64,000 nt of DNA from assembly GCA_023101725.1 (NCBI GenBank), contig JALJCO010013720.1, forward strand, positions 62,001 to 126,000. Reading direction: 5' to 3'. The notes below the pieces were generated by a model. The model was given only the letters and a program-made list of their open reading frames with translations. It was not told where the DNA came from and did not search any database. This document shows, in pieces, positions 12,403-25,423 of this stretch. The stretch is from Atherinomorus stipes. Its lineage: Eukaryota > Chordata > Actinopteri > Atheriniformes > Atherinidae. The first letter of the stretch is position 1. Each line of letters opens with the position of its first letter. The translations under genes and the position numbers were made by a program.

Positions 12403-15400
12403 ATTTTAATCAATATCCCCTTCATTCCACAGCACACAGACGTCTTCTCTACCTGTCTTTCCCCTATTTTGATCCCTGAATATGTTTCTAAGCTTTTACC
12501 AGCTTGTTGATGCTACTTTGCTACATTTGTAGATCTTCTCCCTCTGCAGCTGCTCAAAGCAAAGTCCTGTGTCTCCTGCAACGGGACATTTTACCCGTGT
12601 TTTGTGGGTAAATATGCTGTGGATTATATTTTTCTCTGGTGTTTGGGGTTAGCAGGTAAGAATAGGAACTTTTATTTACTTTTTGTGGACATGACAAGTG
12701 ATTATTGAGCCTATAGATGTGTTAGCAATGTCACAGATAGGATGCGCACACAACCAGGGGACAAGAAAACACAGGAAAAGCATTATTGAACTATGAGAAG
12801 ATGTGTGTTTTACATGCAAGACTTGACTTTTTATTCAGATGAGGCCATGATGACGTGAAAGTGTCGGGGAAATATAATGTTTGAGTCCTGGTATTTGTTT
12901 GGTTCCAATAATCAAAACGTTAATGCATGTAAACAATTAAAATGGTGATAACAGGACAGTAGGAGTGACTGACCTTCAGAAAACCCTCTGGAATAACTTG
13001 TGCAGGTTCAGACTACATGATTTATTTAGTCTTTCACCATGGTCACCATGTTGGATTAAACCACCGCGGTGGCAGAAATTATTCCCGTGTTGTAGTGGGG
13101 AGACTGGTACTTATTTCACCACCGTGATCAGTCATTCATCAGTTTATGGCTCAGGGCTGCATCACAACACTGTAAACACTGTAGCTGTGTGACAGCAGTC
13201 CTCTGCTCAGACACGGAAAATAAAAAGAAGAACAAACTGATTGTGGAGCCGTTTACAAACATTCACGTTGCATAACAATGCATCCTGGAGATTTAATACG
13301 AAGTAGAGGCGTCGTAAATCAGATGGCGTTTGAGTTTATACCGCGAGTTTGTTAGCATTTAGCTAGTCTGTCTACTGTCCACCAAGATTTCACACACAAT
13401 AAAGCAGAATGTTGCACAAGCAGCGAGACTCACCAACAGGAATGCAGGTGAGTCCCTAACAGCTGAAATCACTTCCTTTACAAACGTAGTGATGATGTCG
13501 TCTTTGCCTGGTTTAATCCCAAAAGTGAAAGTTGCACCACAAGCAAGGTGGTGAAGACGACACCGGAGCTTGTTTAGTTTGAACTTTTTGGATGTAAAGC
13601 AAACTTGACCCAGGTGATCTTAGAAGTGTCTGTGGTTCAGATGGCATCAGCAGATCTGATACTATCCAGAACCATTCTGTGACATTTACACCAGAAATAC
13701 ATTTATATAGTGTTACATTTGTGTAACTGGTTTGTCAGTCCAAATTCCTTTTAAACCAAAAGTTGAGTTAATTTTGCATAAACTAAATTATTTTTAAAGA
13801 GCTTATGAGCAAAATGCAGTACTTACTTAAAATAAGTACATATTGAAGACTCTCTGTTTAGTTTTGTGTGACTTTATAACCACCAGTTACTTTCTTTAAG
13901 AGAAATTGTAACCTTTGTTAATCTTCTCCATGGTGGTTAAAGAAGCCATGAAACGGGATACTAAGCTGTAAAACAACAAGACTTTATATTTAGAAAAACA
14001 AGCATCATTAACATTAACTGTTTAAAAGACAACATGTCAGCAACAATCCGTTTTCTTCGTCATAAACTTCTTAATTTGACTACTTACTTTTCCCCGTCCT
14101 TACAAAGTTGCTTGTAATGTCTGCAATGCAAGAATTTTATCCCAATGTTTCTCTAGATGAAAGCGGAGGCTAAATGTAAATGTAAACATGCTCACACACA
14201 CTCACATGACACATCTTTCCTTTCTTCCCAACATAGCTTGTAATGTGATGCCTGGATGCCCCTCACCATCCCTCATTACCCAGCATTCCTGAGGGCTGCA
14301 TGCTGAGGGTGTGGCGAGCGGGCTGGTGCGAGGTTGGCGCGGGGCCAGGTGACAGTGATTGATCGAAGGATGATTGATGGCTACAGCTGACGTGCCAGCT
14401 CTGCTTTCAATTGTTGTTGGAAATGGCACTTCTCACCTTGTAAAAGAGCTTTGGGATGAATGAGGGTGTAGATGTGGAGGAAGAGGATGTCAAGTGTGAG
14501 AAGCGGTTGAGTGGAACTTCAGTGGAAACACTGGACAGTTTCTCATGATAAACCTTTACATTATTATATCATGCCAGGTGTTTGTGGCAACTTCTGCCAA
14601 AATGCTCAACCAAACTTTACATCTCCACAACAACACCTCATCGTATTTCCTATTTCACACCAAAATGACTTAGAAAAATTAAAGTATTTATAAACTTTCA
14701 ACTCCAACAGTATTTTACAGTACTACAACTTTATATGAAAACTAATCCTCTCTTTCAGATTACACAGCCTCCATTACCTTTAACTCTCTTTTCCTACATC
14801 ACCATTGACAAAATGTTTAAAGAGAAACAACACACACAGATGTCCAGATCTTTAGCATCGTCATCAAGTCAAACTTGAATTTGATCAAATGTGAAAATAT
14901 TTCACCACATCAAATGTATGGTTACAGTTACAGTATCTGGCCACTGAACTGGATTTGTGTTCAAACCAGTGCTTTTAGCCCAGAATGTAGAGCTATAAAC
15001 CAGATGATTAAACTGTGAGCTATCGTTGCCTCCAGTGCATTATTTCTTTTTTAAAAATGTTCTTTATATTAGAATTTTGTGAATTACTGGAGGGCATTTG
15101 GATAAGACATTTATTGTACCCTATGTTATATGAAGGGTTTAAATTTGGGTTTAAATGAGTTTTGTCACCTAAGCGACAGTTTGTGTCAAACAGTATCCAT
15201 CAGTTACTAGATTTAATTCGCCGTTGGTTCCTGGCAGAAATTAATGATAGAAGAGATACACAATGTTATCATCATAATATCGAAATCAGCCAATATTAGC
15301 ATAAAAACTAAATATCAATATTGGCTGCTATCAACTGGATATCAACAGACGATGCATAATTGACCAATTTATATATACTGTATAGGCACGGTTTAGTGAC

Positions 15401-15719
15401 GAACCCATAGAATCCTTTTTTGTTGTTGCTGTTAGTTTGTTTTTCTCTATTTTAAAAAATCCACAGGGCATGCGAACAACATAAGGCTGCACAACTGTGA
15501 AACATTATGGCGTCTGCAGCAACTACCAGATCTGCAGCAGATGTAGGTGAAGTATTTTCTCATTTTGCACAAGGAATAAATATTATATTGTTTTTAGCTT
15601 TAATATCTGTATTGGTATCAGTGTTGGCATATTGGATATTCTCTTTGTCAGTTAAAACACCCCATAAGACCATTTCAAGCACTTAGAAAAATAAATTTGC
15701 ATAAAATGGGCCCTTTAAA
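12403..15719. other. Gene-free stretch
   Basis: No exon or RNA gene was found. From about 15250 to 15650 a decayed repeat of the kind rich in ATATCGGTATC-like phrases is possible (ATATCGAAATCAGCC, CTGTATTGGTATCAGTG), without clear ends. Confidence 0.35.
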
Positions 15720-15789
15720 GAGTCTTAAAAGAGGCTGTGGAGATTTAAACTCCTGAATAAAAAAACAAAGCTCCTGAATAACAAACTCC

Positions 15790-16060
15790 TCAATAAAACT
15801 TTATTTAGCTGGGAACAGGCGGGTCTTTCACCTGGATAACTGAGTGCTTCAGCTGATCTGAGATGCTTTTGGGAGTTTGTTCCAGACATGTGAAGCATAG
15901 AAGCTGAATGCAGCTTCTCCATGTCTGGTTCTGACTCTGAAAACTGATAAAAGATTGGATCCAGATGACCTAAGTGGTCTGGCAGGTGCATACTGGGTCA
16001 TGATGTATTTTGGTCCTAAACCATTCAGAGCTTTACAGACCAATCATTGTTAAAGTCTGC
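15790..16060 (-). mobile_element. Antisense LINE (L2-like) ORF2 C-terminal fragment
   Basis: The minus strand encodes VCKALNGLGPKYIMTQYAPA, then RSSGSNLLSV, then a segment with RHGEAAFSFYASHVWNKLPK, the familiar C-terminal tail of fish L2-like LINE ORF2. Frame breaks are present. The copy is 5'-truncated, as is usual for LINEs. Confidence 0.6.
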
Positions 16061-16309
16061 ACAGTATTTGAGCGGCTGGTAAATATGTAGGAACATGTCT
16101 CTGGACGAGGCCCTCTGTGATAAAGAAATTTATTCAAAGGAAGGAAAACTTTAAAGAGATCACTGTCTACACTGAAACAATTCATTAAATAAAAAACAAA
16201 AAGAGGCATGCACACTGTGTCTGTGTTTCCTTGTGGATGGAGATCACCATGAACAGTGCTGTGTGGATTATATTTTATGTGTGAATGGAAGAGTGAAAAA
16301 TCCTATTTT

Positions 16310-16400
16310 AGGTTCAAGGTTCAAGGAGTCTTTATTGTCCCCATAGGGCAATTTATTGTGCAACTAGCAGTGCTAAAACACAATTAAACAACAACAGTCA
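16310..16400. mobile_element. Probable retroelement 3' end
   Basis: GGTTCAAGGTTCAAGGAGTC and then TTTATTGTCCCCATAGGGCA recall the antisense 3' tail of common fish LINE/SINE families. No boundaries or duplications were seen. Confidence 0.35.
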
Positions 16401-19085
16401 CTCGGTCAACATCAGAGAAAACAGATAGGAAACAACAACATGACCTGTTACCTGTTAGATTGGCAACTTCCACCTGGTAATTCTGAAGTTTCAGTCAGGA
16501 ACGTTCTGAGAAGACTCCCTATAACCTTTGAAAAAATAAGCTGCTATAATAAGTGACCCTGCCCTAAACCTTGTTGGTCATGCAGCAGCCCTTTGATCAA
16601 ACTGATTTTGTTTTATGAAACAATATAAACCACAATAACTTATTTGTTCCAGTTTTCTCCTGTTTTCTCCTTCTTCCTTTCTTGTTCGTGAGTGTTAAGC
16701 TGAGGTGAACAGGTGGAAGTGTCATTCTTCCACAATCCACTGTTCCTGCTGAGAGCTGCATAGCTGACGACTATGCTTTCCAAGTCCATGCTTTGTGGTC
16801 AGGACAGAGTTGTTTCGTGTCCCAGCAGGGAGGAAACGGGGTAGCCTGCTGACAGCATATGGAAGAACATAAAAGCCTCATCTCTGACCTTCCAAGACAC
16901 CAATAGCAATTTGCCCTTTACTCCACCACTGTGGTCCTACATACTACTTTGGTGCAGGGGAAAGAGTTTGCTTTTGTGTATTTCTTACTGTGTATTTTTA
17001 TGGATACTTGTAATCACACATGAACATACATTTGAATAACTTCAAGTTGAAAATGAACCTAATATAAAACCCAAAAGCATCTCAGTCATTCGCTCATTAA
17101 CTGTAATTTATGAAAGAATAAGACTGTCAAACATTGAGTTAAGGTTATATTACTTTTGCTGCAATATATTTGCTGAGATTTTGAGAAAGATACACTACAG
17201 ACAGATATATTTGTACTTGTGCAAAGACAACTGGACGTCAGATGAAAAGCCGCCAAAGCAAAATTTATGAAATACCTACAATATATATGACTGCACCTTT
17301 TTTTAAAAAAAAAAAGTCAGCCTCCAACCTGATATTTAATGATTTTAAACTCACTGAAAAGAAAAACACTTCCATGTCATGTTTCCACTCAATATTATTG
17401 AAAAGTCTGATGCGATTTCATCTCATTGTTTGATTTGGATGCTCTGGTTGAAAAGCTAAAGGGATCTGGAATTTGTTTGCAGAGGTAATTGGGCAGATAC
17501 CTAATTGGATGTCAAGAGAGAAGGAGCAGGTGTTAACACCCCCACCAAAAAAAGCTTTATTTGTTTATCAGTAGAGCAAAAATGAGACATTTTCTTTTCC
17601 TTTTTTTCCTTTTTAATGTCAGCTGTGCCTTTGAAGTGTGAGAATTTGTGAATAATGGGGAGGCAGCTTACAGTATCTTATTTCAAACCTGATCCCTGTT
17701 TTCACTGATTTAGGATTAGTTCGCTGTTTTCTCTGGTGAGGGTGAGAAAGAGCTGCAAAGAAAAATATCTTGAAGGTGTATTTCTGCTCCATGACCATAG
17801 AGCAGTTATGGAGTCAAGAATTGATCGATTTGTTTCCCCTAAAGATCCTTGAATTGAGTGGGATTGGTGACAAAGCCTTGGTTCTGTTGATATGGGCCCC
17901 CAATGACCTGGCGGTATTTGAACTGCCCCTCAGCTCCAGTGATCAGAATGCTCTGTGTTATAACCATGAGCACCATAGAAGGGGTTAAGACTTGGTTGGT
18001 CTTCAAGGGCCAAGCCTCTACATACTAAGGGATCTGCAGTTCTCTTTGCAAGGATCATGGACTTGCAACCTGTCAACCTCTGCTGAATTCATGTGCCACT
18101 GGCCAGTGGAAAATATCAATCAATCATTACCTGAAGACAACCACTCAATGGTGGTAAATCCTGGGAACATTTTATCTTTCTGGGCAAACATAGCTATCTT
18201 TACAAAAGACTTGTCTGCATTTCAATTCATTTCCCCAAAGTTTCTTAATTGTAATTTATAGGCAATGGCAGCAGTGTGACATTTATTTTTTCATAAGTTG
18301 GTTATTACAAGGGACTCGAGGCAGGGATTTTGAAAGAATAAACATGCATGTCCAGTCCTTTAATACTAATGGGTGATGAATCGTTAAAAAACAAAAAGAA
18401 CGAGCCCACCCAAGTATCTCTCCGTTGCCTTGAACAGGCTGCGTGCTGCATAATGCGCTGCGATTCCATGCCCGAATTTCCCGCGCAGTCCTGTGGATGT
18501 GACATTAATTGACGCTACACAGTCAGCATCAGTTGACTGTGTTAGTGTATCCATTTTTTTTCTCTCTCTCTCTTTTCTTCACTACTTTCTCTCTGTTCCA
18601 CTTCCTATCATTTCTTCTTTTAACTTTAATTTCCCTCTTGTCAAACCCAGCAGTATGACCTAAAATGCTGTTATAAACAAATGCTTACAGTAATTAAAGA
18701 AATAAAATGAACATCGGATATCAAGAGGAGCCTTGTAGTCATAAAGCTCCCCTTGGCAAAGCATTGAACACAATAAAGTAGCCAGATTACCATTCTGCTT
18801 GCTACAATGCTGGACAGGACAAGTTAAAGAAGAGAAAAGAAAGAAAAGAAGAAAAAAAGAAAAGAAAAAAATGACACTGCTCAATACAGGAAGGAGACGG
18901 CCGTTGTGAATTCAAACACTGCAATTGATAATTATGGATTCTTCTGCCATCAGCAAACGATCCAGATCTGCTGAAAGACCATACGAAGAAAAAGACTTTA
19001 TCAGCATAGTACACAATATTTTAGGATCCATTTGTTTAGCATCTTGTGTCGGCTTGGCTGATGGTTGCAGTTACCCAAAGCGCCA
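16401..19085. other. Gene-free stretch
   Basis: No exon is recognised. It contains purine-rich simple sequence at 18828-18870 and pyrimidine-rich sequence near 18555-18620. The rest is ordinary intergenic DNA. Confidence 0.4.
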
Positions 19086-19542
19086 CAGGAGAAAAGCCGC
19101 CTTTTCTGTGTTTTGACGCCGTGGAAAACGTTTATGTGGGTCCATTTAGTGAAGTCTTCACCTAAATTTACTCCAGGTTTTGCTCTTCTCAGGTCACTCC
19201 TCCTCAGAAACAGATAACAATATCTCCAGGGATCTGAAGCAGCTGCTTCACTCGCCGACTCCACTGTTTCCCCCTGTGCCAGCCTAACTGTGCCCAACAT
19301 ATTGTTGCCACACAGAGATCGTATTTGGCAAATAGCGGCATGTATTGGTTTATAGACGTAAATATAATGCCATTATCGAACCCGTTAAAATTTATTTTAT
19401 AATTATTTTTAGGCTAAATATAATTTTTCTAGGAAATGTTGTACTTTCATTCTGTACACCCCCAAACGACCTGTAGAGTTTTTTTTTTTTTTTTTTTTTT
19501 AAATATAGCTTTTAATAAAAATGTTCCATATTCAACCTTTAA
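19086..19542 (+). mobile_element. Dispersed TTAA-ended element, copy 1 (5' truncated)
   Basis: This copy shares about 450 bp with the reverse complement of 61124-61792 at clearly high identity. Matching landmarks are GTGGAAAACGTTTATGTGG, ACAGATAACAAT and TCTGAAGCAGCTGCT, and the shared end is GTTCCATATTCAACCTTTAA. Its right border is TTAA at 19539-19542. The left inverted end present in copy 2 is missing. A poly-T run (19479-19500) lies inside. Confidence 0.75.
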
Positions 19543-19984
19543 TGTGATGTATAAAGAATGTATCTTCTCGCAAATAGTAACAGCATCACTTTGTGTGTTT
19601 GTCACTTTCTGGTTTGGTTTAGGCAAAAACTTCACTTGTTTACAGTCATTAATCGAATCTACTTGCAAAACAATCATGGCAAGAGAACATGACCCTTATG
19701 GATACTATTTTAACACTTCACATGCAGCTGGCCATGCTAGAGGTCGTATATGAGCAGTATGCGTGCATGAGCAAACAAACCCACGGGGATGATATCCACC
19801 ACACCAGTAGGAGGTGGAAGTTTATGTTATGTCTCACACAGGCGGAGCCCTCTACTGGACTCTCTGGGTACAACTGTCCTCAAATTGCGTACACGCGATG
19901 GCCCACTGAAATAATCATGTACGTATCTGGCCAGTAGGGCGTCTACCTAGCCTGCCCTAGCTGCCGAGACACACCCGGTATTCG

Positions 19985-20520
19985 CCGCCAGCAGCAAGTT
20001 GACTACTTCACCGGCCGTGGAGCTCTTCTCACCGTGTCTCCTGACGACAGTGAGGAGGAAGAACAGGAGTCTGACGATGCCATGGAGGAGGAAATCACCG
20101 CTCCAGCGCTACCACCTCCACTTCGCCCACCAGACCTGCTCAGGTTCCACTGCAGGCTCACCGCCTGAGCGAGACAAAAGGAAAAACCTCTCTCTCGCTG
20201 ACGGCTCGATGGTGTGAGGCGCCACATCTGTCAGACTCGACTCCCCTAGTCATGTCTACTGCGGCTGAGTGTGTTGGGCTTCACCTGCCCCCCTCCCACT
20301 ACCTCCGAAGACCGTGAGCCGTCTCCACCAGGAGTTACGGCCCAGCTCAACCACCCTGACCTGCTTCCATCTCCCCAGCGCTTCCCGACACCTAGCAGTA
20401 CATGAAGGCGTCTTGGCCAGAGCCACTGAAGACCTAGACGACAGTCACGATGATGACGTCTTTCCTATGTGTGGGTCAAACTGACTGTGTTTCCCAGTGT
20501 GCCCCTGCTCGCAGACGCTT
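19985..20520 (+). pseudogene. Gag-like remnant of the DIRS-like element
   Basis: One frame reads DYFTGRGALLTVSPDDSEEE, then a segment with DDAMEEEITAPALPPPLRPP, before a stop; proline/serine-rich fragments continue in other frames. Acidic, proline-rich N-terminal proteins are typical of DIRS-type gag. The frame is broken several times. Identification rests on context, not on a conserved motif. Confidence 0.35.
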
Positions 20521-20692
20521 TGGCTGCGCTCTTCATTGCGCTATCAGCTGGCTGGTCAGGGTCCAGAAAACCACTGCCACCGCTGCCGCAGGATGCGATG
20601 CGCAGGTAGTAGCAACTAGCAGCAGCAGCAGCAGTAGCTAATAACATGGGTGTGCTAGGCGTAGCAGCCGCAGCATTCCTCCCCCGCGACAC

Positions 20693-20693
<1 letters not shown>

Positions 20694-20723
<30 letters not shown>
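20694..20723 (+). repeat. Poly-C run (30 bp)
   Basis: This is an uninterrupted run of 30 C, then T and more C, inside the DIRS-like element. The length may be affected by sequencing error. Confidence 0.9.
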
Positions 20724-20726
<3 letters not shown>

Positions 20727-21229
20727 CCCTGACACTGTGGAGTTCCTCGGTTCCACTTCAACCAGATGAACACCTCGTTCAGAGTTGTTACCGCTGCCAG
20801 GCGTGTTATGCCCCTGTCAGTCGTCGGCTATTCAACATCTGGCTGGGTTTCACCACCCTCCCCAAAAGAGACCGAGAGGATCTCTTTGCTGCACCAGTCT
20901 CGCCCCTTTGGCTCCCTCACTTGATGACGCAGCGTCTGAAGAGGCTGGAGGAAGGAAAAGCGCAGCCTAGCCATAGCTTAGCCAGCTACCACTAGCTGCC
21001 ACCGCTAAGCAAAAGGGAGAGAACACACTGCCCCACTGTAACACTGCGGTCAGGCAAAGGGAACACCATCAGCGAAGAAGCTTCTCCGCGGCAGATTCCC
21101 CAGCTGAACCACTACCAGCTCCGGACGACCGGCCTCAGCAACGCCCCGCATGGGACCACAGCACACCTCGCCCCGCTGCCCGTAGTACGCCGAGGCCGAA
21201 GCTGGCCTGGGGCACCCAACAACCTAAGT

Positions 21230-21860
21230 GACAGCTATGGGAGAGTCAGCAACGGCAGACCGCCTCGCCATCCTCTCTCATTGTTCTTATGGTTCATTTA
21301 ATGTGGATGTTCGATATGTTTTAATAAAACATATTACTCCTAGTGATGTGCCCGATGAACTGAGACTCCAAAGCGCATTTCGAGTAAAAGGGGGCGTTCC
21401 TCATGAGGTTTCGTATCGGAGCTTGTGTTGTCAGCATAGGAATCACGTGACCAACGCTAAACGTGGCCTCAGTTTGTGCAGGTGACTTAACGAGTCGGTC
21501 TGAGTTTTACGTCCGCACATAAACATTTGGATGTCGCTAGACTGAAGTTGACAGATTTATCCAAGCTGAAAATGCAAAGACAGAAAGATCCTCTGGCAGA
21601 TACGGCCACAGAAATCAGCAGTATTACCAGCTTTTCCACCGATTTCTGTTCCCCTGGATCACCTGCCCATGACGGGGATTATTTGAAGATTATCTGTACT
21701 AGAAATCGCCAACCTGAACTCTGTGAAGCTCCTCTTCCTCAATAAACAGATTTCAGCCCCATGTCACCTCATATGTGGAGTTCCATCAGCACTACGCTCA
21801 ACACAGAAACAATTCTCACTATCACAACAGTTAATGCGTGTTAAATATAAAATGATATGA
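21230..21860. other. Unassigned insert inside the DIRS-like element
   Basis: This segment sits where reverse transcriptase and RNase H would be expected but shows neither. It is less GC-rich than its flanks. A 72-codon frame (21527-21745) has no recognisable motif. It may be another element inserted with loss of the original coding region. Confidence 0.4.
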
Positions 21861-21861
21861 C

Positions 21862-22450
21862 ATGGCAGAACGCCGTAGTTTTGTGACAGATATATTTAAT
21901 GTGCACAATTTTCAGCATGTTTCTAAGGTGCAATGGTTAGTGTGTTTGAGGTCCAGTCTTCGCCCACCCTCTGGGAAGTGGTTCCTGCAGGGAGTCAGAA
22001 GGCTACGACCATTGGCGAGCATTTCTGTGCCTCAGTGGAAGTTGCCATTAATGCTCGAGGGCCTCTCAAGGAACCCCTACGAGCCTTTGGAACGCTCCTC
22101 CTTTGGGACGTTGTCACTCAAGCCAGTGTTGCTTCTTGTTCTGATGTCAGTCAAGAGAGTGAGCGAATTGTGTGCCCTGCCAGTCCACCAGAGTTTTTTA
22201 CTCTTTCGTGGGGACCGCAGTGGTGCCACCCTAAGACCGAACCCCTTCTTTGTTCCTAGAACATAAGGAGCTCATTTTGGTTCAGAGACATCCAACTGGA
22301 GACTTTTCACCCTCCCCCTCTTCTAGGGAAGTGAAGTTGCATCTCCTATGCCCTGTGTGTGCGTTGACATGCTTGTTAACCAAACAACCACTATCCAGCC
22401 TAAAATTGAATCTTGGGGAACCCCACACTCAATTTCACAGATCCTTAAGG
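21862..22450 (+). pseudogene. DIRS tyrosine recombinase fragment (frameshifted)
   Basis: The first frame encodes LRPPSGKWFLQGVRRLRPLA and continues with VPQWKLPLMLEGLSRNPYEP, SLKPVLLLVLMSVKRVSELC, and LRPNPFFVP. This is the core-binding domain and the start of the catalytic domain of fish DIRS integrases; the Arg of KRVSEL is the likely first catalytic residue. Near 22250 the frame shifts and continues with FSPSPSSREVKLHLLCPVCA. The later His-x-x-Arg and Tyr catalytic part is missing, removed before the right terminal repeat. It is non-functional. Confidence 0.7.
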
Positions 22451-22705
22451 AGCATGTATCCAAACTATTGTAACCCTAGTTATATTAACATAGGCGGAGC
22501 CCTCTACACAGGGCCCTGCTGCTCTTTCGCCTTACGCTGAAGTTTGGTGAAATGAGGGCAGCCGGTGGTGCACCTGCCTTTATAGGTAGACTCCCTACTG
22601 GCCAGCTACGTACATGAAAATTTCAGTGGGCCATCGCGTTTACATGATTGGAGGAGAGTTGTACCCGGACAGTCCAGTAGAGGGCTCCGCCTGTGTTGAT
22701 ATAAC

Positions 22706-25423
22706 TAGGGTAACAATATCATAACCCCTTGTTCTGCAGATATTTGTTGTGACTGAAAGAAAGCCGAACATATGGATCAGATGGCATTTCCTTCATCTTT
22801 AATCTTTATTCTAAGAGATAAACTCAGGCCTCTAGAAATCCCAAAATTAAACAATCTGAAATTATTAAAATTACTTATAGTTTTAACCATTCACAGTAAT
22901 ATGTCACTTCTGATGATGCACTGTTCTGAACAGAAAGTTATGAATCACTTTTTTTTTCCATAGGAAAATTTTCTTTTACATTAAACACTATAAACATAAA
23001 ATGACCTGTTTTAATACTGTAAGTCAGCAGCAGGAGATACAAAAAGCTTTCTCTCACTAGAGTTCATAAGGACTCTGATACAGATGTGCATACACCCTGA
23101 CATGGATCAGCCTAGGTACCACATATGTATGTCTACTTGTTAGCAGGGGCAAGTATTGAAAATATGGGAACAATTTCAAATATAGGCCTCTTTGTTATGT
23201 TTGTCCTGCTGTTGGAGAACAACAAAACTTTTTTGGGAAGGTGCTTCTCATCGTGGTCAATTTGGACAAGGTTCCTTATTTTGTTTCATCTTTCTGTGAT
23301 ATTTCTGTGGTTTGTTGACCAAATGATAAGGCCTCCTAATTTTCAAGTGAACATTTAGTCAATCAGCATTCAGATGACTTCTCTATGTAGGAACACAGGT
23401 TGGCTCATCAGTATTTAGAAGTTACCCAGCATCCCACAGTCTGTTATGTAGATAGATGCTACATGACAGTTAAACACTGTATACTCCAAACTCTGAACTA
23501 AATTTTAAGAACAATATTTCAGACATGTCATGTAACTGTTTGTCATGAATGGCTCCCCAGACCTGGATATCAGCTTTTTATCTTTACATTGAAAATGATT
23601 TAAAAAAAAATAATAATTAAGCTAGTGTGCTGGAATGAAGCTACAGGAAAAGTAAAAGAGCTAAGCCTGTATATTCCATATTTGATTGACACTCACTGAA
23701 TTGATCTATTTCTTTCTTTTCTAAAGTATCATAAGCACCATATTTACTCTCTAAATAAATGTAGCATAATGTATTAATTTTATCTTTTTTAAATACTGTG
23801 GCTCAGGTTTTTTTTTTTTTTTTTCACATTTTCAAGGTTTCACTATATTTTCCCTCGGCAAGCCTCCCAGATCCTGCTAATCATCTGCACAATGTGTTTA
23901 GCTGAAATGACCACAATTAATATATTCTTGACTTTCAAATAATGTCAAGTTTCAGGTTCACAGTTCAACAGAAACGGCATGTGATCTAGAAACACAGTTT
24001 TTGTAATCCTATCTTGCTTGTATAATGTTCATTTAAAGAAATTTTGAAATTACAAAGCAAAAGCTGCAAGTGAAATTCTTAAATGGCTTTGCATGAATGT
24101 TTGTCATCCCTATCGTGTGGGGTCAAGTCATATACACCACCAGGGATGCACAGCAATTTATCAAATCTGGCTTTATCAATCATATAACATTTTGGTCCCA
24201 CTCCCACTTTATTCTCTCTCGTGTTTTCCAGATCTATCTCCTGTTCCATGCTCTTTTCATAACAAAATTGCTCCAACAGCAGAAAAAGTTAAAAATTCTT
24301 GTAACAGAACCAAGCTGTTGTCTGAATCTGCAACAAAAACCAGCTGAAGTTGCTGAATAAGCAGGTCTCCATCGCTATGCCATAGTTGTCTCTCCTGGCT
24401 ACACTTCAGTCTGCCAGGACAGGTGCGACACCCTTTGCATGATTTTACAACGAAATGCCCAGAAATTCAAACTTAACCATTAGAGTCTACATTTATTTTG
24501 GCACAAGTGTCTCACCAAGGGTATAGCCGATCTATATTTTGTTATAGAATTATAATGGAACTCACTCTGATACTTAAAACCTGTTAAGCTTACACTTGAG
24601 AGGGGAGGGACGGATAGCGATGCGGTATGATCGTGTGAAACGATCTGGAATGAGATTTAAGTCTTCTAATTACATCTATCAACAATGGGGGCCTGCACGT
24701 CAATGCCAATGTGTTTCACATTAGCTAAACACAGTGCGTGACAGCCCTGCAATTAATTGAAACATTTGAGAGAAGAGGGAATGCTGCTGGGCTCATGTGG
24801 CCTTGGCTGACGCGTTGCATGCACTGCAGCCCCTAAAAGACATGGAAAGCCTGAGCTATCCTGCAGCAGCTTAGCTTAGCCTCCGTGTCAGCAGCTAGCT
24901 TTCCTCCCAGTCAGGGGGAACCAGATGTAACTTTGTACTCCGCATTAACACATGTATCATATAAAGATAGCCTCCCTGGAAATGTCCCTTTCGTGATAAG
25001 GTTGTTTCTGTATTATTTTTGAAGGGTGCAAGTGCTCAAGATGAAAGACCTGAAAATGAGGCATCTAGTTTCTGTTGCTTATATGATTCAGTGACTTGAG
25101 ATATGGAGAAAAGGTAATGGAGTAAAGTATACAGGTGGAGGGTGAACCAAAGGTTTAATGTGGATGACAGCTTAGATGGCCTTAAGCTGCACACAGTCCA
25201 TTTAGGACATTTACAGTAAAAAAAAATGGTAAATACATCAGCATATGATTGATTTGAAATCTGACTCTCATGCTGATGCTGATGAAGTATGCTGATTTAA
25301 TATGTATCTGGGCATTATTATACTGGTAACAAAACTTGTTCTTAATATTCATTATCATGTTTTATTCGTCAACTAAATCTAATTTAGTTTAATCTTTAAA
25401 AAAAGCCAGCAGCAGATTAATCC
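22706..25423. other. Gene-free stretch including a candidate regulatory tract
   Basis: No exon is recognised. It is AT-rich to about 24560, with a poly-T run near 23809-23824. The final part (24600-24960) is described separately. Confidence 0.4.
24600..24960. promoter_or_regulatory. Candidate conserved non-coding tract
   Basis: This is a complex, repeat-free stretch rich in transcription-factor-like cores: CTAATTACAT, AACAATGGGG (SOX-like) and CAATTAATTG (palindromic homeodomain-type). In vertebrates the flank 5' of PITX2 is a gene desert full of developmental enhancers. The call is motif-based inference; cross-species alignment is needed. Confidence 0.25.

Larger units (their letters stand above)
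19826..22705 (+). mobile_element. Rearranged DIRS-like (tyrosine recombinase) retrotransposon
   Basis: Inverted terminal repeats of about 130 bp bound the element: CACAGGCGGAGCCCTCTACT near 19837 on the left and its inverse near 22675-22695 on the right, each followed inward by a GCGATGGCCCACTGAAA block. Just before the right repeat, 22468-22510 carries a further copy of the terminal sequence in the orientation of the left end, like the internal complementary region of DIRS elements. Inside are an acidic/proline-rich gag-like remnant (about 19985-21230) and a tyrosine recombinase fragment. No reverse transcriptase or RNase H could be seen, so the copy is dead. The assignment rests on the terminal layout plus the recombinase. 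Confidence 0.65.

Noticed and set aside
12189..12510. Frames with a Phe-Phe-Leu-Ser repeat
   Set aside because: Product of the (TTTC)n microsatellite.
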